Assembly: GCA_003013855.2 (NCBI GenBank)
Contig: ML058507.1
Location: 1,240,001-1,304,000, forward strand
Origin: Liriodendron chinense
Taxonomy: Eukaryota > Streptophyta > Magnoliopsida > Magnoliales > Magnoliaceae
DNA length: 64,000 nucleotides
Direction of reading: 5' to 3'
Within the stretch, counting starts at the first letter, position 1. Each line of letters begins with the position of its first letter. Shown in pieces: positions 9,444 to 20,370 of the stretch. The notes under the pieces are model-generated. The model had not been told where the DNA came from, did no database searches, and saw only the letters and a list, made by a program, of their open reading frames with translations. Both the position numbers and the translations under genes were made by a program.

Positions 9444-11312
9444 TGTTAGTGCACTGATTTGTGCATTGTATTGTCAATTGCGTGAACGTATGAGTCAGTC
9501 GAGTCTTGTGAGCCCCAACGATCACTAAAGACTCAAGACTTGAAGATCGTAGCAGCTCTTCGCATTTAAGTTCAATCCAAATCAAGCTCGGAAGGTAAGT
9601 TGCATATAGACAGCCCATAGGATCCCAAAACACCCTAGTCTATGGCATTCGAATCATGTTTTATGTTTGCCAGTTGATCCATGGCCTAAAGGTCAAGATG
9701 ATCAGTCTTGAACCTCCATTGTGTAGGTGCTAAATAGTTGAAAAAAAACTAGGAAAACTATTTTAGTGTTCACCGACAAGGGATGATGAGTTTCAGCCCA
9801 AATCAGGCGATGAAATAAGCCTGATGACCGGTCAGGCAACCGGTCGGCTAAAGAAAGTATTCAGACAGCAAGACTTTTAAGAAAAAAAACTCATGTCTTT
9901 GTCTACTTGTAGATCGGACTAAGGACCGGTCATTGGCCTCCTAGGACTGGTCGCACGACTGATCGTAAATGGACGAAAAACGTCCAGTAACAAATTTGAT
10001 TAAATTGATTAAAGGGAGACCGGTCTGAGGACCGGTCGCTGGTAAATGGACAAAAATCGTCCAGTGACCTCGAGGCTGATATTTTTAAAGGAAGGCTCAA
10101 TCAGGACTGGTCCTCAGGGGTATGTGACAGGTCTGAAGTTACCATTTTATATCAGTTGAAGCCCAATTCTTTGAGCCTATAAAGGCATATTTTGAGGGTT
10201 TTAATAGCATCTTCTGCACACCCATTGAGAGCATTAAGAGAGGCAATTAAGAGCTTTACCTAATCTCTTTTGCTCATCATTGTCTTGAGTTCATCTTTCA
10301 AACCTAGTCATTAATGACACTACATTGAGTATTCAAAGCTTGGTTTAAACAATGAATTCAAGCATATCATTCATGGCTGTCCCTATCATTGAAACTTCAA
10401 CTTGAAGTCATTTATAGCCATTGAATGATCAGATTGATTGTCCCTTCATTAACCATTGTATTGTAATAGGCAAATGGAACATCAATACCTCCTCCCACCT
10501 ACCAGGCACTAGTCCAGGATCATCATATGCATTGGGAGCTGATCGTGGGAGCTTGTAGAGAAGCTAAAGTATTCATGGAAGCTGAAGCTACTCAATGGCG
10601 CTGAATCGAGGCTCATCTCTTATAAGTGTTTAAGTTTATAGAGTCCATTGTTTGATTCTCCCTTCTTGTTGAGATTGAGGTTTAGAGATTGTGACCCAAT
10701 CTCGAAGTTTTCCATGAGTAAGACGTGTGTCCTTGAGTAAGACGTGGAAGTCCTTCTGTAGGCTTCCGACACGAGAACATGCTTGCTTTGTCCTTGTATA
10801 AGATTTGAGGAGTCCTTGTGTAGGAATAGACCTTGTGTAGGTTGTAAAGGTTGAGAGGTGAACCTCATTTAAAACCTCAGATAGTGAATGCCGGTGTACT
10901 CAAAAGAGTTGAGTACTTGAACCAGGAGTGGAGTAGACTCATCGTCGAACCACTATACATTGTGTGTAATGTGGTGAATGCATTTTGTCTATTATTGTCC
11001 CTTGTTAATCAATCATATAAGTGCTTAACTGAATGCCCATCTTATGTTTGACAAAATGCTCATATGCCATCTTTGAATGATTAATACAAGCATACATATG
11101 AACTGTTTGATTAAATGCTTCTCTTAGTATAGTTGTCAATCGAGTTAGATCATGTGTGATTAATTGCCTTCATTTACTGTACTTAAATGTTAAATTAAAG
11201 TATAAATGCAATTGATTTTTTAAATTCACAAGAAAATTTAAGAAGTCCTATTCAACCCCCCTCTAGGACATACCTTCAAGCTTATCTCACTAGTGGTAAA
11301 ATCACAATTTCA
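9444..11312 (+). repeat. 3' LTR of the SIRE-like element
   Basis: 1,869 bp, aligned end to end with 1925-3857. Differences include substitutions throughout, loss of one ACCGGTCG box pair near 10042 (the sequence jumps from CCGGTCGCTGG to TAAATGG), loss of further sequence near 10095, an extra ~45 bp near 11180, and six instead of 38 C residues at 11256-11261. It ends AATTTCA, followed by the duplicated target CGCCC. Confidence 0.93.
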
Positions 11313-12048
11313 CGCCCTTGGAAAGTGACCTACTGAGATGAAAGATGATGAGTGGCTGAAGATGGATGAGAAGTCAATAGCCTCAATCCAATTGTACCTT
11401 GTTGATGATGTCCTTTATAACGTCATGAAGGAGAATACCGTTGTAGAGACATGGACCAAGCTAGAGAACATCTATGGGAAGAAGTCTCTAGAAAATTGCA
11501 TGTATCTAATGATGCAACTCTTCACTTTGAAGATGGCGGAGGGGACAGATGTGGAGGACCACATTAGCATGTTCAACAAACTAATTTGCAAGTTGCTCGA
11601 TTTTGATGAGCAGATGAAGGACGAGTATCAAGCCTTGATCTTGTTGAACTCGCTTCCTAGTTCATATGAGTTACTCAGGGACTCGTTGTGCGTGGGTAGG
11701 GACACTATTAGTGTCGAGACCGTTGTCTCAGCCCTTCAATCGAAGGCTATGAGACAGAAAAGTGGTGATACTAATTCCTCCTCCGAAGCATTGTTTATGA
11801 GAGGAAGGAATTCTGAGCGAGGTGAAGGATTGTCGCATTTTAGATCCAAATCTAAGGGCAAGGACAAAGGCAAGTTGAAGTGTTAGGGATGTGGCCAAGT
11901 TGGGAACATGAAGAAGGACTGCAAGAGTCCTAAATATAAAAAGGAGAAGTCAGGTGATTCTTTTAGGGAAGCCAATACCATTGAAGTTGAGGAAGGTGAT
12001 AGTGATGTGTGAGAGGTCTCGACGGTGTCAAAGGCTGGATCTCTCTGC
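11313..12048 (+). pseudogene. gag remainder of copia element A
   Basis: Continues the frame begun at 1813. The open part 11338-11886 gives the helical gag core (IQLYLVDDVLYNVMKENT, then LILLNSLPSSYELLRDSL) and the basic, glycine/serine-rich lead to the zinc knuckle. The knuckle itself is destroyed: the first Cys codon (11881) is followed by a TAG stop, and the conserved His is Asn (GNMKKDC instead of GHMKKDC). This part of gag would have bound nucleic acid in the particle; it cannot now. Confidence 0.88.
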
Positions 12049-14977
12049 GATGAGTGGATCATGGACTACGAGGCTTCATATCACATGTGCCTAGAGGGAG
12101 TATGAGGGAGGCTCAGTATTTCTAGGCAATGATTACGCTTGTAAGGTTGTGGGGATTGGTACTATGCGTATTAAGATGTTCGATGGGATCGAACGAACCT
12201 TAACGGAAGTGAGGCACGTTCTTAAGTTGAGGAAGAATTTGATCTCCCTTGGTGCACTCGAAGCATTGGGGTGCAAGTTCACCAGTTTTGACTGATTCTG
12301 CAAAGTTTCAAAGGGGGCCCTTATAATTATGAAGGGACAGAGACATGGTAACATTTACAAGATAATTGGGAGCACTTCAGTAAGTGGAGTTGCAGCGACT
12401 GTACCGGATTCCACGTCTGCACGTATGTGGCATGCACGCTTAGGCCACATGAGCAAGCGGGGCATGAAGGTACTCTCTGAACGATCTTTGATTCCTTCCT
12501 TTAAATCTGTAGACTTTAGTATGTGTGAACATTGCATGTATGGGAAATAGTCTAAATTGTCATTTAAAGAGGGGAAACATGTATGTAAAAGGGTGCTTGA
12601 TTATGTCCATTTCGATGTATGGGGGCCGTCGCCCATTATTTCTGTTGGGGGGTCATCGTGGTTCGTGTTATTTATTGATGACTATAACAGAAAGGTTTGC
12701 ATTTATTTTCTGAAAAATAAATCCGATGTCTTCATGACCTTTAAGTATTAGAAGGCGATGGTGGAGAATCAGTCAGGGCAAAAATTGAAAATTTTAAGAA
12801 CCGATAATAGAGGTGAGTTTACTTCCAGGAAATTTAACACGTATTGTAAGGAGGAGGGGATCGTGAGGCACAACATATTGCGCCACACGCCAGAGCAGAA
12901 TAGTGTGGCAGAGCAGATGAATCAAACTCTCTTGGAGAGAGCTCAATCCATGATTAGTAATGCTAGGTTGGGCAAAGAGCTATGGACTGAGGCCATTAAC
13001 ATGGCTTGTTACTTGATAAATCGGTCACCCTCTATGGCAATTGATCAATGTAAAATACCTGAGGAAGTGTGGAGTAGTCGTACTCCAGACTACTCAAGTC
13101 TACGGGTCTTTGGTTGTGAGGCTTATTCTCATGTACCGTCAGTTGAGAGATATAAGCTAGACCACAGGGCCAGAAAAGGGATCTTTGTGGGCTATGGTAA
13201 TGGTGTGAAGGGATATCGAATATATAACCTTGTCATACGGAAGATCACCCTGAGCCGTGATGTCAAGTTTGATGAGGGTTCTTTGTTCCGTAAGGATGCT
13301 ACAAAGAACCAGAAACATCAGAATAAATTGATACTCATGAGGATAGAGATGAGACAGAGTCCGATATTGAGGTGCAGACAGAGGTACAAGATCAGGTGAA
13401 GCAGCCACCTGTGCGAAGTAATCTACCCAGGGATCTTTGTGCAAGGTAGAGGGATGACTCGAACGTTGCACTCGCTTTCATTACAGATGAGGGGGATCCG
13501 TCTAACTTTGAGGAAGCACTACAGGATGTACATGCTGAGAAATGGAAGACAGCAATGCAAGACGAGATGGACTCCTTGTACAAGAATGAGACTTGGGAGC
13601 TTGTGAAGCTTCCAGCGGGCCGAAAAATGATAGGGTGTAAGTGAATTTTTCAGAAGAAAGAGGATAGATAGAAGGCAAGGTTGGTAGCAAAAGGGTATGC
13701 TCAGCGTGAATGAGTGGACTTCAGTGAGATTTTTGCGCCAGTTGTGAAGCAAGTATCTATTAGGTTCGTATTGGCGCTGGTTGCCTAATACGACCTCGAG
13801 CTGGAACAAATGGATGTGAAGATTGATTTCCTGCATGGGGAATTGGGAGAGCAGATATATATGGCGTAACCAGAAGGTTATATAGTGCAAGGGGCCAAGA
13901 ACAAGGTTTGTAGGTTGAGGAGATCGTTATATAGTCTCAAACAGTTGCCTAGGTGGTGGTACAAGAAATTTGATTCCTTCTTGATGAGTCGGGGCTTTAC
14001 CAGGAGTGAGTACGATCATTGTGTATATTTTAAGACACTGAATGATGAGAAGTTTCTCATACTGGTGTTGTACATCGATGACATGCTTATTGCCAATCAT
14101 AGCATGTCTGACATCGATGTGTTGAACTCTCAGCTTTCAGGGACATTCAAGATGAAGGATCTAGGGGCTGCAAAGAGGGTTCTTGGCATAGATATTCATA
14201 GAGATAGGAAGAGAAGCAGGTTGTGGTTATCTCAGGAAGAATACCTTAAGAAGGTATTGAAAAAGTACGAAATAGACAAGTCCAAACCAGTTAGCGTTCC
14301 CCACACGGCTCACTTCAAGCTTTCTTTTGAACATTGTCCCAAAACGGATGAAGAAAAGCATGTTATATCTTATGTGCCCTATTCAAGTGTTGTGGGCAGT
14401 TTAATGTATGCCATGGTCTATACAAGACCAGATATTTCACAAGCAATGGGTGTTGTAAGCCGATTCATGTCTAACCCAGGCAAATAACATTGGGAAGCTG
14501 TGAAATGGCTACTTCGATACATTTGGGGTACACAGGACTATGTCTTAACGTTTGAAAAGTCTAAGGACAAGTTGGTTGGTTATGTCGATTCTAACTACGC
14601 AGGTAGTGTGGACAGTAGGAGGTCGACTTCAGGATACTCATTTGTATTAGTGAGTGGAGCGATTAGTTAGATGTCTAAGCTTGAGTCTGTGGTGGCTCTT
14701 TCCACTACTGAAGTTGAGTACATGGCAGTGACAGAAGCTTTCAAGGAAGCTGTGTGGTTGAAAGGAATGATAAATCAGTTGGAGCTTCAGCAAGAAGCCG
14801 TGCCGGTTAATTGTGACAGCTCTAGTGCTATCGATTTGGCTAAAAATTATGTTTATCACTCTCGTACTAAACACTTTAATGTGCATCACCATTTTATTCA
14901 ACAGGTGTTCGAGGAAGGAAATATGACTCTGGACAAGATTCACACTAGCGTGAATTCGGCGGATATGCTAACCAAGG
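12049..14977 (+). pseudogene. pol of copia element A (protease, integrase, RT, RNase H)
   Basis: Domains follow in the copia order. Protease at about 12049-12090 reads W-I-M-D-Y-E-A-S-Y-H-M, so the catalytic D-S-G has become D-Y-E. Integrase zinc domain, 12425-12548, has WHARLGH and C-x2-C. The integrase core keeps its acids: FDVWGP near 12610, RTDNRGEF near 12800, and Glu in NSVAEQMNQT near 12910. RT follows after several stops; the long open part 13885-14487 holds YIDDML at 14071-14088 and the SLYSLKQ motif. RNase H (14575-14970) keeps YVDSNYAG, TEVEYMA and CDSSSAID. At least ten stops or shifts make it non-coding. It is interrupted just before its C-terminus by the Z1 LTR, and the last residues resume at 18083. 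Confidence 0.93.
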
Positions 14978-17900
14978 TGTAACGCCCCGAATTTTAGGGT
15001 TTATTTGATTTTTTTTATTACTATTAAATATTGAACGTTTACCTTATTTTGAAAACAACGAACCATCCGTAGGAGATCCAATAGGGGACCCTTTACAAAA
15101 GTTGCTTAGAATAACGCTATAAACGTTGTAGAAAGACAGGATTTCAAAATTTTCACTATTTTTAGTTAATTACGCAAATGCCATTAGCTAAACTTAACGT
15201 GACGCACCATTTTTAGCTATTATGATTTATGATGATTACTTTTATACAAAACTTCGTATATGAGATTTTGGGCACATTTTAGCCATACACATCGAATTTC
15301 AGCCCTCCGATCATCCTACAAATACCTTAATCAGAAATCGGGCCATAAGTGGCCCACCTTAACTCGGATCTACCTCATTTTTCTCGTCAGCGGTTATTTT
15401 TGTGTTGTCCACCTATTGGACGGAGCAAATGGTCTAGATCCAACATAGTGGACCCCACTGGATAAGGCCAACTGTTTCGTGCGGGTGACGTACTAAATAC
15501 GTAAACTGTTTTAAAAAAAAAACCTTCTTCTCCAGGCTCCCTGTAACAGCGGCACCTCGCTGCTGACTCGAGCGTTCGACGCTGTCCATCACCTAGGCCA
15601 CATTCCATCGATCCAAGCCGTCCATCTGCTTCCCCCTCATCATATCCATCATCATTTCAAGTCTTTACACCAAACTTCGATCCAATGGACCGCTCCAAAT
15701 CACCGTTCAAAACAAAAAATGTTAAGATCCAGGCCTCTGTTTTGCATGAACGGTCCAAAATTCTCCCAAAACATCATGTGGACCCGTCCTATCATTCTAA
15801 CGGTTCTCATGCTCCGTCTCAGTCCTGTCCAAGCTGTTTCCAAGTCCTCCTCCAACTTTAACTCAAACCACACCCGATCCGATTCTTCTCTCTGCGTACA
15901 TAACCCACCGGCTTAGCAATCTTCATAAGACCTTCATGATGCTCACACCCCCCTCTCCACGAACATCTAATCAAGCAGAGAGAGAGAGTGGGAAAATGAG
16001 AGAGAGAGAGAGAGGGAGATTGTGTAGAGAGAGAAAGAGAAAATACTGTGTGGGAGGGGATTGCACCCTGCCGTTGTTGCTGCTGGACCCGTTCAGCTGT
16101 GGTGGTCGTTGTTGGATTCTCTTCTAGAGGAAGAAGAAGAAGGAAGAAAAGGAGTAAGAGGAAGAAGGAAAGAAGAAGAAAAGAGAGGAGGGAGAGGAGA
16201 TCGAGCCGAATCGACCCAGCTGAGTTTCTCAGTTGTCCCGTTGTTAAGAGGAGGTAATGCATCTACTCTATGGTGTTGTCTATTAGTTTTAGCCTAAACT
16301 CTAATCTTAGATGAAATCTAACCATACATGATCGAAATCATGAAAGTCTCACCAACTTACACTCTAATATCATGTTCTCTGTTACATGTCATGGGTTTGG
16401 ATCCAAGAGAGATTAGGCGAATCTAATAACATTCCAAATCATCAAATTTCAAGAGGTGAGGATTTCTTCTAAGCCTAGTTACAATAGTATTTCTTTATTT
16501 GTCTGTTCCATGTTTAGAATTTAGGTTTTGTTGTGTGATTTCTTGAGAACGTGCTTGTTGAAACCTCTCTATGAAATCATGAATTCTTGCGATGTTCCTT
16601 GATGTGGTTATGCTAAATTCTTAGATTATTATGAACCATGTTTTATGTCAAATGATGGTATACAGGTCTATATGAGAATTATGTGAAATCTATGCTTAGT
16701 TTATGATTCCTACATGCTTATGATGAACATGGTGAATAATGTATTATATGATATGGGATTACGTGTGTGGATGTTACGTTAATGAACGCCCCTTGACCCC
16801 ATACTGATGTAACCATTGATGTAAAGAGATAAAACCCGTGCGAGGCCTTGTTACATTGGCATTACCATGAGAAGATTTTGGATGACTATGCCTTATTGTG
16901 AAAGTCGGCATTACCGTGTGTCTTATTAAACGAATGTGCCTTGACATTAAGGATTAAGTGTTGACATTACCATGTATGTGATGTTGATTTTATATGCCAT
17001 GATGTTGAATTGGGCACTACCGTGTGCATTATTGGATACGTGCCGAGGGATCCTTATTTGATATGTTACTTATGATGGACCCTTTGAGAAATGAGATTGA
17101 TGAATATGAGAAGTTTCATGAGCCAGGGTTAGTGGTATGGGACACTAAGCCTGAGCTATCAGCCTATGCTGGGTGACGAGCCCCCCATAGTGACCTTGAG
17201 CTTCCTTGAGCTGATTGGGGTAAGGAGTGATCATTAGTCGTTAACATCATTAAATTGGCTAGATGTTAAACTACTTAACTAAAGATGAAGCTAATCATGC
17301 ATTCACTGGACCCGACTTGGTGGGTTAGCCTTGCGAGCGCTACGGCGCTAGCTTGTGGTAGGGGGATGGGTGGCCATCACCTCCATTGGCTGGGTTTGTT
17401 GACATGAAGTTGTGGAATTACCCGCTTCATCGTGGACTCTGGTGACTAGTGGCTGATGAGAAAAGTTGGAATAAGTCCCGTTTCATTTAGTCAGGGTGCG
17501 TTAGCCAAAGCATGCATATCATGTGTTGCATTAAGTAAGATTTTCTCATGTATGTTTTGCTTGGGTATGATTATGTTTGGATATTATTGTGTTAATCTTA
17601 GGGGGTAACCCTCACTGATTTGATCGCGAGCAACTCACTCCCTCCTGGGACGGTGTTATAAAATACCACCAGCTTGTTGCAGGTGACGATCCATTAGACA
17701 AACCGACTTACAGGTTGAAGAGTATGGAGTTTCATGGCAGTCAATTACGGATGATGAAGCCGTATCAGCTTGAAGACAAATTATGTTTATTGTTTTCATT
17801 TTCATAAAATAGATTTATTTTCATGTACATTGAATTAAGTCTCCCATGGAGAAGGAAGGTAGAACATTATATATTTTGGTATGAATTAGGGACATTATGT

Positions 17901-18082
17901 TGATAACGTAGAGTAGAAAAATATGGACTAAGAACCTTGATTTCCGTCATTATGCTATGAATGCCATGAATACGTGAATTAAAGAGAAATATGGGGAAAT
18001 AAATCCCTAATATATTCAGGTTAACACCCGGAGACTCGGCCCATCGTGTTGTCCACGAGAGCCGAAATTTCGGGGCGTTACA
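14978..18082 (+). mobile_element. Solo LTR Z1 (TGTAACGCCCC...GGGGCGTTACA), nested in pol
   Basis: 3,105 bp with inverted termini TGTAACGCCCC and GGGGCGTTACA, splitting the final pol codons of element A. Flanks share AAGG (14974-14977 and 18083-18086), a 4-bp match where 5 bp is expected; one base may have been lost. No gag or pol lies inside. It holds a GA-rich tract (about 15978-16200), a four-unit repeat of GGCATTACCGTGTG type (16858-17035), and near its 3' end the pattern CTCACT... followed by TTGCAGGTGACGATCC. Long LTRs with these termini are typical of Ty3-type chromoviruses (Del/Tekay-like), which is my tentative assignment. A second copy in reverse orientation starts at 61411. Open frames here (for example 15858-16262) are low-complexity and not genes. 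Confidence 0.85.
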
Positions 18083-18249
18083 AAGGTGGTCCCTATAAAG
18101 AAGTTTAAGTTCTGCGTAATTTCTCTGGGGTTGGCAAAGACTTAATGAAGACGCAGTGATGCACGAGAAGCGACGACACTATGTTTTGAAGATGAGTTGA
18201 TCGATGAAGCAAATGGAAGATGATTTAATTTTGAAGCCTTTGTGGAGTT
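18083..18249 (+). pseudogene. End of copia A pol and pre-LTR region
   Basis: After the Z1 LTR the original frame resumes with a few residues (VPIKKFKFC) that normally end copia pol, then a short untranslated stretch ending in TGTGGAGTT, a degraded polypurine tract, just before the 3' LTR. Confidence 0.8.
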
Positions 18250-18820
18250 TGTTGTCAGAGCCTTCAAAAGGATCTGTTTTTGGGGAGGTTGACCGGTCTT
18301 GACCAGTCCCTTGCTTTGGACAGAGCCTCAACAGGCCTGCTGGACATGAGCTCCAAGCGGTCTTGACCGATTGGTGGAGGCTGAATTTTGAAGTTTTTAA
18401 AGGCAAAACTCTCTAAACCTGTTTTGCACAAGTTCGACCAGTCGTGACCGATTGAGTATACACGCGGTTTTGCACAAATACATGTTGCATGTTTCTATTT
18501 TGGGTTAGAGGCCTATAAAAGCATCACATAATCCATCTTAGAGGTATCCTAATCAATACCAAGGAGTTCTATTTCGATATTAGGGCTTGGAGGAGAGATT
18601 GTGAGGTTCGAGAATGCCTTGTTCATCTTAGGGATTTGCTTGAGGGTAGATTAGCTTTATAATCTTCTTGAATTCATAGTGAAGGTGTCGCTTTGTGCCG
18701 TGCTTTTTTCCCGCAAGGGTTTTCCATGTAAAATTCGTTTGCTTTTGCGTTGATTGCTTGTGTAGTTGTATGGTGATTGTTTAATCTTCTTTGGTGCTTC
18801 CGCTGACCAGATTTCCAACA
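18250..18820 (+). repeat. 3' LTR of copia element A
   Basis: 571 bp matching 1187-1756 along its length. The GACCGGTC boxes of the 5' LTR are decayed here (GACCAGTC, GACCGATT), almost wholly by C-to-T and G-to-A changes. TATA-like CCTATAAAAGC is kept near 18512. It ends GATTTCCAACA, followed by the duplicated GTATC. Confidence 0.95.
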
Positions 18821-18825
18821 GTATC

Positions 18826-19112
18826 CAAATGTGGCTTTAGTACAATTTCCAAAAAAGTAGCCAATGCAAAAAATCTCTTTCTTTGGGATACAAAACAAAA
18901 GAGCTTGATTTTTTAGTTTTTTAAAATTGTTTGTTATGACTTATGAGTAGAAATTTCAAAATCATAAATTAATTAATTCCCAATGCTCGTGAACTGTGAA
19001 TGAGACCAAAAGCTGTAAGGAAGAAACGAAAAGGAAAAAGGAAATGGAAAAGGAAAAAAAAAAAACTGTCAAAAATTATGTTGCCTATTTGTCATTTAAA
19101 ATAACCGACAAT

Positions 19113-19157
<45 letters not shown>

Positions 19158-19776
19158 AGCTAATACTTTCTTATACCATCACAGCATAGGCTTTCCTCAG
19201 GATTTTCGCCGCAAAATTGGTCAACGATTCTGTTTTTACCAAAGAGTGTCTTGATTAATTTTGAAGCCTCCACTCAAATCTTGTCGTCTTTTTTTTTTCT
19301 TTTTTTGTCCTAAAATGTGGTAAACTTGAACACTGCAGATCTCGCATGGTATGTGTACAGCATCCAACCCATTGAATATGTGTACCGAGCCATTATCAAC
19401 AATAAAAAAAAGGCCAATCCAATCATTAGGCCACCAAAAAATAAAAATAAAAAAAGAAGAAGAAGAAGAATAAAGAAATGGATAACATCCCAAATTAAAA
19501 CCTCCAAATTCATGTGTATCCCACCTAGTAATTGGATCCATTCGTTCATATGATCATCATGATGGTGTGCACGTGCTGGACATGAAGAATATTGTACCCA
19601 CACCGTGCAGGGCCCAAAATGTTCGACTTAAACGCCTATTAGGTAAAAGAGTACACTTGCGCTTTGGGACTCTAAATTAGACCTGGTACTTCATTGTAAA
19701 ATCAGGATTTTCGATGCATTTTGTGGTAAAAGTCCCTTCCATTTTTCATTTTTTCACGTCTGATGAAATGATGCAG
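18826..19776. other. Spacer, probably intron of the PGG-protein gene
   Basis: No coding signal. A (CT)20 run lies at 19114-19153, and several A-rich or AAG-rich tracts occur near 19030-19060 and 19400-19480. The end is pyrimidine-rich and leads to ATGCAG at 19771-19776, which suits a splice acceptor. Confidence 0.5.
19114..19153. repeat. (CT)20 microsatellite
   Basis: Forty uninterrupted bases of CT repeat. Confidence 0.98.
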
Positions 19777-20370
19777 ATGGTTAGGGAGATCATGCCGCAT
19801 GAGCTCTTAGGTTTCCAAAACTACAACTATCAGACACCCGACGAGGTGTTCACAGCGACTCACAAAAAGATGATCGAGGATGGAGCTATGCAGCTAACTA
19901 CCATGGCTAATTCGTGCTCCGTTGTTGCAGCACTCATTGCAACTGTAGCTTTTTCAACTGCAGCCACAATTCCAGGTGGATTTAGGTCAGAAGATGGCAC
20001 ACCAACATTCGAAGGCAAGAATGCATTTGACTTTTTCACAGTCTCTTCACTCATCGCATTGTGCTTCTCCCTTATCTCTTTAATCACATTCCTTGCCATC
20101 CTTAACTATCCCTACCAAGAGTCAGATTTTGGGCATTATTTGCCAAGGAAGATGATAATAGGCTTTACCTCTCTCCTACTCTCAATAGCTTTCATGTTTG
20201 CTTCCTTCTGCGCTTCCCATTTCTTTCTTCTCAGAAACAAGCTTCAATACCTAGCCTATCCGGTGTATGGCACCATATGCTTCTTTATCACACTGTTTGC
20301 TATATTTCAATTTCCTCTCTACTTCGATATCATAAAATATACTATTACAAGTGCGCTGCCCGATAATTAG
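19777..20370 (+). CDS. Terminal exon of an ankyrin/PGG-domain membrane protein
   Basis: The frame gives the PGG domain that ends plant ankyrin-repeat membrane proteins (ACD6/ITN1-like group). An approach helix region with PDEVFTATHKKMIEDGAMQL is followed by MANSCSVVAALIATVAFSTA, with the Pro-Gly-Gly that names the domain, then four hydrophobic spans in all, near codons 66-86, 107-130, 147-173 and 183-205 counted from the ATG at 19714. The protein should sit in a membrane, and relatives act in stress or defence signalling. I place the exon start at 19777 because a pyrimidine-rich stretch ends in ATGCAG there and the frame fits. The upstream ATG at 19714 reads intron-like sequence. No ankyrin exon is present in the window; upstream lie copia element A and the LINE. 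It is therefore a partial gene, with a long transposon-filled intron or a broken 5' end. The exon itself is intact. Confidence 0.8.
   Translation: MVREIMPHELLGFQNYNYQTPDEVFTATHKKMIEDGAMQLTTMANSCSVVAALIATVAFSTAATIPGGFRSEDGTPTFEGKNAFDFFTVSSLIALCFSLISLITFLAILNYPYQESDFGHYLPRKMIIGFTSLLLSIAFMFASFCASHFFLLRNKLQYLAYPVYGTICFFITLFAIFQFPLYFDIIKYTITSALPDN

Larger units (their letters stand above)
1925..11312 (+). mobile_element. SIRE-like copia derivative lacking pol, carrying an extra ORF
   Basis: A 9.4-kb LTR element nested in gag of element A. It begins TGTTAGTG, ends AATTTCA, and is flanked by the target duplication CGCCC (1920-1924 and 11313-11317). LTRs are unusually long, about 1.93 kb (1925-3857) and 1.87 kb (9444-11312). 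Inside lie the tRNA-Met primer site, a frameshifted gag with two zinc knuckles, a long leader, a 313-codon ORF of the plant-transposon-protein (Transposase_32-like) type, a TA repeat, a hairpin-rich 3' region and a polypurine tract. No protease, integrase, RT or RNase H is recognisable, so it must have been mobilised in trans. The gag resembles that of SIRE/Maximus elements by motif. It is younger than element A. Confidence 0.92.
1187..18820 (+). mobile_element. Ty1/copia element A, degraded, with two nested insertions
   Basis: The element has LTRs at 1187-1756 and 18250-18820. Both begin TGTTGTCAGAGCC and end GATTTCCAACA, and both are flanked by the 5-bp target duplication GTATC (1182-1186 and 18821-18825), so the whole span is one insertion. 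A primer-binding site for initiator tRNA-Met follows the 5' LTR. Gene order gag, protease, integrase, RT, RNase H is that of Ty1/copia. The 17.6-kb span exceeds the usual ~5 kb because a 9.4-kb SIRE-like element sits in gag (1925-11312) and a 3.1-kb solo LTR sits at the end of pol (14978-18082). Removing both leaves about 5.1 kb. Many stops and a broken protease and zinc knuckle make it non-functional. It predates both insertions. Lineage (Tork/TNT-like) is a guess from the motifs. Confidence 0.95.

Noticed and set aside
15858..16297. Overlapping frames rich in Leu/Ser or Arg/Lys in both strands
   Set aside because: They come from the GA/CT-rich tract of LTR Z1; the same happens at 63054-63989 in Z2.
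19114..19153. CT run as a promoter Y-patch for the PGG gene
   Set aside because: The downstream exon is a terminal one, so a promoter here is unlikely; treated as a plain microsatellite.
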